A model generated the notes under the pieces. The model was not told where the DNA came from and ran no database searches. It saw only the letters and a list, made by a program, of their open reading frames with translations. Made by a program: the position numbers and the translations under genes. This document shows positions 1 through 11,741 of a stretch of DNA of 64,000 nucleotides, piece after piece; position 1 is the stretch's first letter; each line of letters opens with the position of its first letter. The DNA is from Gilichinskyi gelida (GTDB taxonomy: Bacteria; Acidobacteriota; Thermoanaerobaculia; Gp7-AA8): contig JBBPII010000006.1 in assembly GCA_038040385.1 (NCBI GenBank), positions 1-64,000 of the forward strand. Reading direction: 5' to 3'.

Positions 1-117
1 GCCTACTCCGCCGCGCCCCCGTGGGGGTCAACCGCCCGGGGGTTCTCATAACTCCTTGGGGGCGCCCCGCCGCGCGCCCGGCACTCCCGCGGGCTGCGGG
101 CGCGCTGCTGCGCGCCC

Positions 118-1932
<1,815 letters not shown>

Positions 1933-2062
1933 CAGGCGATCGAGTCTAGCGAATTGGCTTTGGGGGCGTAACGCTGCGGCCCTTCGAATCACTACTTCCA
2001 TAGTGCCGTGCGGTTTTGGTTGCGCTGCGGTAAGATTTAGGGACTTACTTCTGGAGTCTAAT

Positions 2063-4705
2063 GTGCGCCGATCTCTCCTCACTGTCGCCGTCGTGCTTCT
2101 GATCGTCCTGATCCCCCTGTCAGCAAATGGTGCGACTGGTCACCGCGCTGCGTCGCTCAAAGTCGTCGTCCTGGGCCCACACCTCGAAGGGAACTCCGGG
2201 ATAACGCCCGTGTTCGTGCAATACGCGGTGTCGGATCCGAACCATCCCACAATTACCGGCAATTACCAGACAGTCGATGGGACGGCGACGGCTGCTGACA
2301 CGGATTACATCCCCAAGAGCGGGTCCTTCACCATCCCCAGCGGAATGACCACGTCTGAGATCATCCCCCTGGAGATCGTGGGGGACCTTCGCTTCGAAAA
2401 CGACGAAGCCTTCACGGTGAACGCGAGCAACGTTGTCGGCATCATGGGGCCCCCTCCTATCATCGACATCACCATCGTCAATGACGATGTCCCGGTCGTA
2501 ACAGTCTCCCAGGCGCGGGTCACGGAGGGGGGCGCCGGAACGACGACCACCATGACATTCACCGTCACGATGACGCCGCCGGCGGGCGTGACGGTACAGG
2601 CGGCGTATCGAACCGCCGACAACACGGCCACGGCCGGCCAGGATTATCAGGCGGCGAGCGGAGCTCTGGTGTTCGCGATCGGCCAGGCGACGCAGACCGT
2701 CGCCGTCATCGTCAATGGCGACGGAACGGTGGAGAACGACGAGTCATTTACGCTCGCCGTCACGCCGGTCGGCGGATCGACCGCAACCGGCACCGGTACC
2801 ATCGGCAATGACGACGTCGCTGCGCTCGGAGTCGCGAACACCAGCGTCACCGAAGGAAACGCCGGGACGACCGCGATGACGTTCACCGTCACGCTGACGG
2901 CGCCGGCGGTCGTGGCCGTGCAGGCTACGTACAGCACCGCGGACGGTACGGCGACCGCCCCCAGCGACTATCAGGCCACAACGAGCAGATTGACCTTCGC
3001 TCCCAACGAGACAACGCAGACCGTGACCGTCACCGTCAACGGCGACACGACCGTCGAGCCGGACGAGACGCTGACGCTTACCGTCACGCCCGTGGGCGGA
3101 GTGCCGGCGACCGGCACCGGCACGATCCTCAATGACGATACGCCTAGGCTCGCCCGGCTGGTCATCATCAGCGGGAACGGGCAGCGCGGGAGGCCCGGCG
3201 TGCAGTTGGCGCAGCCGCTCGTGGTGGAAGCGCAGAACTCCCTCGACGCCCCCGTCGCCGGCGTGGTCGTGCAATGGGAAGCCAATGGAAACGCAACGCT
3301 CGGCTCCGCCTCGAGCACCACGAACGCGCAGGGACGCGCAAGCACTACCGTGACGATCAACAACGTCAGCGCCGTCGCCGTCCAGGCCAGCGCGGCGGGG
3401 CTTGCACCGGTGACGTTCAATCTCGCGTCGGAGACGGGCTTCGAAGGACGATCGAAGGGTCCGGTCGCCGTTCCCATCGCGCGGGTCCTCGATCAAATCT
3501 GCGCGAGAAACGACGGCGTCTTCGATGACACGTGCCGTGCGCTGTCGAAGCTCGACGACGGCCAGTTGACGCCGACCCTCGAGCACGTTGCGCCGCAGCA
3601 GTCGGGCGCGCAGTCGAAGGTGGCCAGCGCGGCGGTCTCGAACGTCGCCGCCGGCATCGGGTCGCGCCTCGCCGCCTTGCGGAGCGGCGCGGAGGGCTTC
3701 TCCGTCCAGAAGCTCTCGCTCAGCATCAGCGGCAGCCCCATCCCGATCGGCGCGCTGGCGACCGCGCTCGTCACGCAGGCGCCGGCCGGCGGCGCCGCGG
3801 ACGAACAGAAGGACTACAACGGCTGGTCCGGATTCCTCAGCGGCAACATCGGCAAGGGCGAGCGGATCGGCCGCAACGGCCAGCTCGGATTCGATCTGAA
3901 ATCGAGCGGCATCATGGCCGGCGTCGACCGCCAGTTCGGCGACAGCGTCTTCGGTGTTTCGGTCAACCTGATGAAGCTCGACTCGACGCTGAACGACTCC
4001 ACCGGCTCGCTCGAGACGAAGGGCTACGCGCTGTCCCTCTACGGAAGCCGCAGCGGCCTCTTCACCGGCAGCGCCGCGCCGGGGACAGCCGCGGGGCACC
4101 ACTTCGACGGCGTGCACATCGACGGCAGCCTCACCCTCGGCCGCAACCGCTACGACGCCAAGCACATCGTCGTCATCCCCGGCTTCACGAACTCCGTTGC
4201 GCGTAGCAAGAACAACGCGAACGTCTTCGCGCTCACCGGCGGCGCCGGGATCGACTCTCACAAAGGTCGAACAGACTACGACGTCTCCCTTTCCGGGACG
4301 TGGTCGCGCGCCGACATCGACGACCTCACCGAGAGCGGCGACGGCCCGCTGATCCTCTTCGTGCAGGGACACGAGATCGAGTCCGCCGTGGCCACCGCCG
4401 GCTTCAACGTGCGCACCGCCATCCCCACCTCCTTCGGCAACGTGCTGCCGATGTTCCGCGCCGAGATGATCCACGAGTTCAAGAGCGGCGCGCGCCTGGT
4501 CACCGCGCGCTTCCTCCGCGACACACAGAACATCGCATTCACCATCCCGCTGGACCAGCCCGACCCGAACTACGGCAAGCTCTCCGCCGGCCTCCAGGCC
4601 GTCTTCCCGCATGGCGTGTCGGCGTTCGTGGAAGTAACGCAGGACGTGCTTCGTTCCGATTTGCACTTCCGGACGATCCAGGTGAATGTCTCGAAATCGT
4701 TCTAG
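2063..4705 (+). CDS. secreted Calx-beta repeat protein with C-terminal autotransporter-type beta-barrel
   Basis: Predicted outer-membrane surface protein of 880 residues. A GTG at 2063 is chosen because it starts directly before a signal peptide (Met-Arg-Arg, then a hydrophobic core rich in Leu, Val and Ile, ending near Ala-Asn-Gly-Ala). The longer upstream frame only mirrors asnB. Three Calx-beta type repeats of about 105 residues cover roughly residues 30-355, each with 'GTATA..DY' and 'ND(D/T)' signatures. An invasin-like Ig (Big_1) segment follows to about residue 465. The last 280 residues look like an autotransporter barrel, with alternating aromatic/hydrophobic strands and a terminal Phe. 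Repeats 2 and 3 are also clearly similar at the DNA level, suggesting tandem duplication. The stop overlaps the next start by 20 bases, so the gene may be co-transcribed with the caspase-like pair. The ligand is unknown. Confidence 0.82.
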   Translation: MRRSLLTVAVVLLIVLIPLSANGATGHRAASLKVVVLGPHLEGNSGITPVFVQYAVSDPNHPTITGNYQTVDGTATAADTDYIPKSGSFTIPSGMTTSEIIPLEIVGDLRFENDEAFTVNASNVVGIMGPPPIIDITIVNDDVPVVTVSQARVTEGGAGTTTTMTFTVTMTPPAGVTVQAAYRTADNTATAGQDYQAASGALVFAIGQATQTVAVIVNGDGTVENDESFTLAVTPVGGSTATGTGTIGNDDVAALGVANTSVTEGNAGTTAMTFTVTLTAPAVVAVQATYSTADGTATAPSDYQATTSRLTFAPNETTQTVTVTVNGDTTVEPDETLTLTVTPVGGVPATGTGTILNDDTPRLARLVIISGNGQRGRPGVQLAQPLVVEAQNSLDAPVAGVVVQWEANGNATLGSASSTTNAQGRASTTVTINNVSAVAVQASAAGLAPVTFNLASETGFEGRSKGPVAVPIARVLDQICARNDGVFDDTCRALSKLDDGQLTPTLEHVAPQQSGAQSKVASAAVSNVAAGIGSRLAALRSGAEGFSVQKLSLSISGSPIPIGALATALVTQAPAGGAADEQKDYNGWSGFLSGNIGKGERIGRNGQLGFDLKSSGIMAGVDRQFGDSVFGVSVNLMKLDSTLNDSTGSLETKGYALSLYGSRSGLFTGSAAPGTAAGHHFDGVHIDGSLTLGRNRYDAKHIVVIPGFTNSVARSKNNANVFALTGGAGIDSHKGRTDYDVSLSGTWSRADIDDLTESGDGPLILFVQGHEIESAVATAGFNVRTAIPTSFGNVLPMFRAEMIHEFKSGARLVTARFLRDTQNIAFTIPLDQPDPNYGKLSAGLQAVFPHGVSAFVEVTQDVLRSDLHFRTIQVNVSKSF

Positions 4706-6203
4706 CTCCGCCCCTCTCGTCATCCTCCTTCTGGCGCTCGGCTGGGCGGCAAGCGCCCAAACAACTCCTGACGCGGACGACCTGATGATCGTCGACTGCC
4801 GCCTCCCGCCCCGCCAGCGGCGGATCGGCAACCGGACGTTCCCCATCGCGTCTCGGCCGGTGCGGACGACGGCCGTCGACTGCCGCATCCGCGGCGGGGA
4901 GTACACCGCCTACGACCGCGCCAACTACCAGACATCATTGAAGATCTGGCTCGCGGAGGCCGGGAAGAACGACCGCGACGCGCAGTACTACGTCGGCAAG
5001 ATCTACGAGGGTGGCCTCGGCACGATGCCCGATTACCAGGCCGCGGCGAGCTGGTACGAGAAGGCCGCCGCCGCCGGCCACAGCGCCTCGCAGTTCAGCC
5101 TCGGGCGCCTCTACGAAAAGGGCCTCGGCGTCCCCGCCGACATGACCAAGGCCTTCAATCTCTACCGCCGCGCCGCCGGATTGCCGGGTGAGTACGTCAT
5201 CGTCGAGGCCAGCCGCTACGACGAGCTGCAGCAGGCCGCCTTCCAGCTCGGGCTGCGCGAGCAGGAGATCGAGGAGCTGCAGCGCCAGCTCGACGAGGCG
5301 AAGAAGCAGCAGAAGAAAGACGAGAAGCGCGAGCGCGAGTTGCTCCAGCAGCTCGACGACGTCAAGCGCAAAGCCGACGCGCAGAAGAAAGACGTCGCGC
5401 GAATTCAGAAGCTGGTGAAGAACGCCGCGCCGTCCGCCGCCCCCGCCGCCCTCCCCGCGCCGAAGGTCGCGTTGGGCCGCTTCTACGCCCTGGTCATCGG
5501 CAACAGCCGCTATGACCACCTTCCGCTGGTCCCGGCGGCGGAGCGCGACGCGAAGGCGATGGAGTCCCTGCTGCGCGATCAGTACGGCTTCCAGGTCACG
5601 ACGCTGCTGAATGCGACGAACGCCAAGATCCTCTCCACGCTCTACACACTCAGCCAGACCCTCGGCGCGGACGATAACCTCGTGGTCTATTACGCTGGCC
5701 ACGGCAAGCGCGACCTGCGCCACGGGCGCGGCTGGTGGATGCCCGCCGACGCCGGCGCCGACGACGACGCGAAGGCCAACTGGCTTGCCAATCAGGAAGT
5801 GAGCGACCGCCTGGCGCTCATCGCCTCGCGCCACATTTTGGTGCTGGCCGACGCCGCGTACGTCGGCGACATCACCCGCGGCACGCCGCAGCCCGAGCTG
5901 CAGAAGATGTCCGCCGCGCAGTGGGCGAAATACGTGGAGACCACGCGGCAGCGCCGCGCGCGGCTGGCGCTTTCCTCGGGCGCCGACAGTCCGGGCGGCC
6001 AGAGCTCTCCGTTCACCGCCGCGCTGATCAGCATCCTGCAGCGCCAGAGGGGCGTCGTCCCGGCGTCGCGCGTCCATCGCGAGCTCGTCAACGCCCTGAC
6101 TTCCGACGATCGCGTCACCTCCGCCGTTCCCACCTTCGCGCCGCTGCAGTCGGCCTTTCACGACGGCGTCGACTTCCTCTTCGAGCGCAAGCCCGGCTCC
6201 TGA
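4686..6203 (+). CDS. secreted Sel1-repeat / coiled-coil / caspase-fold protein lacking the catalytic Cys
   Basis: A 505-residue protein that starts with a signal peptide (Ala-Ser-Ala cleavage region near residue 24). Two Sel1-type helical repeats lie at about 90-165 (GKIYEGGLG and GRLYEKGLG blocks), then a long charged Glu/Lys/Gln coiled coil at about 175-250, then a C14 caspase-like domain from about 265. The caspase His is kept (YYAGHG, His339). The position normally holding the catalytic Cys (ADSCY in the next gene) reads ADAAY, with Ala391 in its place, so peptidase activity is probably lost. The stop overlaps the start of the kinase-caspase gene by one base (TGATG), implying coupled translation. 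A pseudo-enzyme scaffold or regulator of its neighbour is a reasonable inference; the substrate is unknown. Confidence 0.85.
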   Translation: MSRNRSSSAPLVILLLALGWAASAQTTPDADDLMIVDCRLPPRQRRIGNRTFPIASRPVRTTAVDCRIRGGEYTAYDRANYQTSLKIWLAEAGKNDRDAQYYVGKIYEGGLGTMPDYQAAASWYEKAAAAGHSASQFSLGRLYEKGLGVPADMTKAFNLYRRAAGLPGEYVIVEASRYDELQQAAFQLGLREQEIEELQRQLDEAKKQQKKDEKRERELLQQLDDVKRKADAQKKDVARIQKLVKNAAPSAAPAALPAPKVALGRFYALVIGNSRYDHLPLVPAAERDAKAMESLLRDQYGFQVTTLLNATNAKILSTLYTLSQTLGADDNLVVYYAGHGKRDLRHGRGWWMPADAGADDDAKANWLANQEVSDRLALIASRHILVLADAAYVGDITRGTPQPELQKMSAAQWAKYVETTRQRRARLALSSGADSPGGQSSPFTAALISILQRQRGVVPASRVHRELVNALTSDDRVTSAVPTFAPLQSAFHDGVDFLFERKPGS

Positions 6204-7966
6204 TGAGCGTCCTCCCGGAGATCGACAGCCGCTTCGACGTGCTCGCCAAGCTCGGCGAGGGCGGCATGGGCTGCGTCTACAAAGTGCGGCATCGCGATCT
6301 CGACGAGGTGCAGATCGTCAAGACCCTGCAGGCCCACCTCAGCACGAACGAAGCGCTCAAGGAGCGCTTCATTAACGAGGCGCGCCGCGGGATGCGGCTG
6401 CGCCATCCGCACATCGCCGGCGTGCACGACTTCCAGATCTGCGCCGACGGCACCGGCTACATCGTCATGGAGTACGTGCACGGTCACAACCTCCGTGATC
6501 TGCTGGCCACGCGCGGCCCGCTGCCGCTGCAGATGGTCGGCGCCATCGCCGTGCAGACCCTCGACGCCCTCGGCTACCTCCACAGCGAGAAGTTCGTTCA
6601 TCGCGACATCTCCCCCGACAACCTGATGCTGGAGACCGCCGGCGGGCAGCCGTTCGTCAAGCTGATCGACCTCGGCATCTCGAAGTCGCTCGAGTCGGGG
6701 CAGACCATGACCGGGACGGGGCAGTTCCTCGGCAAGCTGCAATACGCCTCGCCCGAACAGTTCAGCGGCCAGATCGACGGGCGCAGCGATCTCTATTCAC
6801 TGGGCGTGACGCTCTACAAGCTGCTGACCAATGCGGACGCGTTCGTCGGCGACAACGTTCAATTGATGACCGGGCATCTCTTACACCCGCCGCGCCGCTT
6901 CGAGGAGGCAGCGCCCGACGTTGCCATCCCCGAGGCCGTCCAGCAAGTCATCTACCGCGCGCTGGAGAAGGACCCCAACAATCGATATGCCGACGCCATG
7001 GAGTTCTGCGCCGCCGTCGAAGAGGCGTTCGACATTCACGATGCCCGGCCGCTGCGCGTCACCAGGCCCGCGCGGACCGAGACCGACCGCACCCCGTCCA
7101 CGCTGACCGACAAGACGGTCGTGAGCTTCACCGCGCCGACACTCGTCCCCGCTGCGCCGACCCTCGTGGAGCGGCGCCCGCGGCGCCTCGCGATCACGGC
7201 GGCGCTGCTGGCGATCGCCGCGCTCGCTGTCGCCGGGTTCGTGGTCTGGCAGCAACGGAAGCAGGCCGCGGCGCTGGCGCGCTACGGGAAGTTCCACGCG
7301 GTGGTGATCGGCGAGAGCGAGTATCGAAAGTATCCGACGCTGCCGACTGCGGTCGACGACGCCCGCGCTGTCGCGCAACTACTGCACGACAAGTACGGAT
7401 TCGAAGTGACGCCGCTGGAGAACAAGAACGGGAAGGAGATCATCGCGGCCATCAAGGCCGCCAAAGCCGACAACCTGCTGGTCTTCTACGCCGGCCACGG
7501 CGAGCTGAAAAACGACAAGGGCTACTGGCTGCCGGTCGACGCCGACCTGGAGATGACCAACTGGATCTCGCCGGCCATGATCCGCGACGTCCTGCTCGAC
7601 CATCCCGCCCGCCGCACGCTTCTCATCGCCGACTCCTGCTACTCCGGCTCGCTGGCTCGCGGCGCGCTCGCGTCGCCCGACAAGAACGATCGCACCGACA
7701 AGCGCTCGCGCATGGTCATCAGCTCCGGCGGCACCCAGCCGGTAATCGATTCCGCCGACGGCCGCCACTCGATCTTCACCCGCGCGCTCCTCGAGGTCCT
7801 CGGCGATCCGGCGCGCAAGGTCGTGGACGTGGAGGGCATCTTCGCCCCCATCCGCGACAAAGTCGTCGACTCCGCCCGCCGCGCCGGCCGCGAGCAGAAG
7901 CCCGAGCTCGCGGTCATGGCCGAGGTGGGCGACGAGGGGGGGACGTTCTTCTTCGTGAAGAGGTGA
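6203..7966 (+). CDS. Ser/Thr protein kinase fused to a membrane segment and a caspase-like peptidase domain
   Basis: A 587-residue protein starting at 6203, where ATG overlaps the preceding TGA; the longer open frame upstream only mirrors the previous gene. Residues 10-290 form a Hanks-type kinase: glycine loop GEGGMG, ATP lysine Lys40, HRD catalytic Asp135, and a DLG (not DFG) metal-binding Asp156. A single transmembrane helix is at about 328-352. Residues 360-587 form a C14 caspase-like domain with His432 (YAGHG) and Cys479 (ADSCYSG), so this copy should be catalytically competent. The N-terminal kinase would be cytosolic and the peptidase outside the inner membrane. With the Cys-less paralogue just upstream, it forms an active/inactive caspase pair. 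The trigger and targets are unknown. Confidence 0.9.
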   Translation: MSVLPEIDSRFDVLAKLGEGGMGCVYKVRHRDLDEVQIVKTLQAHLSTNEALKERFINEARRGMRLRHPHIAGVHDFQICADGTGYIVMEYVHGHNLRDLLATRGPLPLQMVGAIAVQTLDALGYLHSEKFVHRDISPDNLMLETAGGQPFVKLIDLGISKSLESGQTMTGTGQFLGKLQYASPEQFSGQIDGRSDLYSLGVTLYKLLTNADAFVGDNVQLMTGHLLHPPRRFEEAAPDVAIPEAVQQVIYRALEKDPNNRYADAMEFCAAVEEAFDIHDARPLRVTRPARTETDRTPSTLTDKTVVSFTAPTLVPAAPTLVERRPRRLAITAALLAIAALAVAGFVVWQQRKQAAALARYGKFHAVVIGESEYRKYPTLPTAVDDARAVAQLLHDKYGFEVTPLENKNGKEIIAAIKAAKADNLLVFYAGHGELKNDKGYWLPVDADLEMTNWISPAMIRDVLLDHPARRTLLIADSCYSGSLARGALASPDKNDRTDKRSRMVISSGGTQPVIDSADGRHSIFTRALLEVLGDPARKVVDVEGIFAPIRDKVVDSARRAGREQKPELAVMAEVGDEGGTFFFVKR

Positions 7967-7972
7967 GGCGCT

Positions 7973-8344
7973 TCAGGCGCTGGCGCGCGCGCGCTTCCGC
8001 GCCGCCGTGCGCGCCTGCCGCGAGAGCGCTTTTCGCGACACCGTCGAGCGCGGCTCGCTCTTGAGCGCCGCCCGGGCGGCGCGGGAGCGCTTCGCCGACG
8101 GCTTCTTCCGGCTGCGGGCGCTCTTCGTCTTCGTGGATGCCTTTCCCTTTGCGGGCAGCTTCACCCCCGCACGCCGCGCCTTCGACAGACCGATGGCTAT
8201 GGCCTGCTTGGTCGAGCGCGCGCCGTGCTTCCCCTCGCGCACGTGCTCGATCTCTTCGCGGACGAACTCCCCCGCCTGCGTCGATGGTGCCTTCCCTTCG
8301 CGCTTGTCCTTCCGCGCCCGCTCGATCGTTTCTTTTTCCGGCAT
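7973..8344 (-). CDS. DUF6496-type small basic protein
   Basis: A 123-residue Lys/Arg/Ala-rich protein. The start at 8344 (Met-Pro-Glu-Lys) follows a GGAGG six bases upstream; an in-frame ATG nine codons earlier has no comparable site. The N-terminal 60 residues (GEFVREEIEHVREGKHGARSTKQAIAIGLSKARRAG in outline) match the DUF6496 pattern. The tail is a low-complexity histone-H1-like basic stretch, suggesting nucleic-acid binding. It converges with the kinase-caspase gene, with six bases between the stops. Confidence 0.72.
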   Translation of the reverse strand: MPEKETIERARKDKREGKAPSTQAGEFVREEIEHVREGKHGARSTKQAIAIGLSKARRAGVKLPAKGKASTKTKSARSRKKPSAKRSRAARAALKSEPRSTVSRKALSRQARTAARKRARASA

Positions 8345-8379
8345 ACAAGCCTCCGCCGACATCCCATGCAACGCCGCTG

Positions 8380-9888
<1,509 letters not shown>

Positions 9889-9901
9889 CGGTAACCTCCA
9901 A

Positions 9902-10351
9902 TCAATGGTTGATGGCGTCGACGATTCGCGTCCGCCGACGGTCGTCATGAGCCAGCTCGCACGACGCCTTGACGTATGCGGAGAGTTGCATGGGATCGAA
10001 AGGCTTGAAGATGACGGCGTTCACGACGCTGGGGTCGAGCTCCTGCAAGAGCGCTCGGTCAGTCGCGCTGACCACGATCACCGTATTGGGTTTGCTTTCA
10101 GGGTGCACGGCGAGCCAGGCGATGACGTCCCATCCCGTCACCTCCGGCATCATGAGATCCAGCACCAGGACCAGCCAGTTCTGCTTCTTCAGGTGCCGCA
10201 GCGCCTCGTCGCCGTTCTCGGCCGTCGCCGAACGCACCCTCCGGCGGCGCAGCGCCGTGACGAGAAGGGCGCGAATCGCCGGATCGTCCTCCGCGATCAA
10301 CACCTGGCATCCGCTGGGAGCGCTCAGCATTGCAGGCTCGCGCTTGCTCAT
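9902..10351 (-). CDS. single-domain response regulator
   Basis: A 149-residue receiver-only protein. It has the acidic pair EDD (21-23), phospho-acceptor Asp65 (VLDLMMPE) and conserved Lys116 (FKPFD). No DNA-binding output domain follows, so it probably acts in a phosphorelay or by protein contact (CheY/Spo0F-like logic). It is first in a two-gene operon with the hybrid kinase at 8380-9888, its most likely partner. Confidence 0.88.
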   Translation of the reverse strand: MSKREPAMLSAPSGCQVLIAEDDPAIRALLVTALRRRRVRSATAENGDEALRHLKKQNWLVLVLDLMMPEVTGWDVIAWLAVHPESKPNTVIVVSATDRALLQELDPSVVNAVIFKPFDPMQLSAYVKASCELAHDDRRRTRIVDAINH

Positions 10352-10419
10352 GGGCTACGGTCCCCCTTTCGGCACAAGAAGAGAGAACGCAGGCAAACTA
10401 CAAATAATTTCATGGGCCG

Positions 10420-11646
10420 CTACCGCACGAGTATCGTCGCCAGGGTGAGGAAAAGGCCCATGCTGCAGACGTCCGTCGCCGTGGTGAGGAAGATGCTGGA
10501 CGCCGTCGCGGGATCGGCTCCCAGGCGGCGAAGCGTGAGCGGGATGAGCGCGCCGGCGATGCCGCTCACGACGCAGCTACCGATCATCGCGCAGAACACG
10601 ATCGCGGCGAGAATGGCCGCCGCGGGATGCGACTGCGCCCGGGCTGCCACGTACATCCCGAGAGCGGCGGTGAGGCCGACGAGCATCCCGTTGAGCAGGC
10701 CGAGAAACCCTTCCTTCAGAACGAGAGCGCGCTCCTTTCCGGGCTGCAGCTCGCCGAGGGTCATGCCGCGCAGGGCGACGGCGAGCGCTTGGCAGCCGGT
10801 ATTGCCCGACTGCCCGGCAAGGACCGGAAGAAACGCCGCGAGGATGACGATCCGGTCGATGGTGTCCTGAAAGACACCGACCACTGCCGCGGCGATGAAG
10901 GCGGTGAGCAGATTGAGTTGCAGCCAGGGATGGCGGAAACGAAGGCTGCGAAGCCACGGCGTGGTCAGGCGCTCTTCCTTGTCGACACCGACCATCCGCC
11001 CTGCCTGCGCGCTGATCTCGTACGCCTGCTCCTCGAACATCGCCTGTCCACGCACCTGCCCGATCAGCGTGCCGTCCGCCTCGCAGACCGGATACACCGG
11101 GAAGTGCCGGCGCACGACCTGCTTCATCGCCTCCGGCAGTTCCATCTCCGGGACGAGGAAGAACGGATCGCGGAGCATGACCTCTTCGAGACGCTGGTCG
11201 CGTGCGGAGAGCAGAAGGTCGCGCATGGTGACGACGCCGTACAGGTGTCCGACGTCATCGACGATGAATCCGTACGTCACGAACGAGGTCTTCGAAAGCT
11301 CTCGTACGGCGTTGATGGTGTCGGCGATCGTCTGCTGGCCGGTGAAGACCGCGGCCGGCGGCTCCATCAATCGACCGATGGTCTCTTCGGGATACCGATC
11401 GTTTCGCAACCACTGGGCCCGTTGCTGCGCCGACGCTGCGTTGAGAACTGCGCCCCGTCGCTCGGCCGGCAGCTCGTCGAGGACGTCCTGCGCGATCGCC
11501 GGATTCAGCGACTGAAGTACGGCCGCCACCGCGGCAGCCGGCACGCCGGCCAGGAGCCGTGCCGCATCACGCGGGCTCCGCCGCTGCACCTCCGCCACCA
11601 GCTCCTCGGACGATTGCGGTTTCGTCGTCACGTCCTCTGCGGACAT
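10420..11646 (-). CDS. mgtE: MgtE-family magnesium transporter
   Basis: Inner-membrane Mg2+ channel of 408 residues. The start at 11646 follows GGGAGG; the open frame adds six codons with no ribosome site. The order is typical: an N-terminal helical MgtE_N domain (about 15-120, with 'SLNPAIAQDVLDELP'), two CBS domains (about 125-245), and a five-helix membrane domain with the conserved 'AGQSGNTGCQALAVALRG' region near residue 285. It is slightly shorter than the common 450 residues because the N-terminal domain is compact. Its start lies about 95 bases from the divergent MMPL gene. Confidence 0.92.
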   Translation of the reverse strand: MSAEDVTTKPQSSEELVAEVQRRSPRDAARLLAGVPAAAVAAVLQSLNPAIAQDVLDELPAERRGAVLNAASAQQRAQWLRNDRYPEETIGRLMEPPAAVFTGQQTIADTINAVRELSKTSFVTYGFIVDDVGHLYGVVTMRDLLLSARDQRLEEVMLRDPFFLVPEMELPEAMKQVVRRHFPVYPVCEADGTLIGQVRGQAMFEEQAYEISAQAGRMVGVDKEERLTTPWLRSLRFRHPWLQLNLLTAFIAAAVVGVFQDTIDRIVILAAFLPVLAGQSGNTGCQALAVALRGMTLGELQPGKERALVLKEGFLGLLNGMLVGLTAALGMYVAARAQSHPAAAILAAIVFCAMIGSCVVSGIAGALIPLTLRRLGADPATASSIFLTTATDVCSMGLFLTLATILVR

Positions 11647-11741
11647 TCGTCCTCCCATGCACACGCCGCCGCGATTTTACTTCGGGGGTGTCACAACTAA
11701 GATGCGCACGTGGAGAGCACGAGCGCGACGAGGAGAGGAGC

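Noticed and set aside
1..117. Gene or regulatory element before asnB stop
   Set aside because: Very GC-rich sequence with only shadow frames; no hairpin with a T-run or motif that could be supported.
2744..4906. 720-residue minus-strand frame
   Set aside because: Shadow of the Calx-beta gene; composition dominated by Arg, Gly and Val with no motifs.
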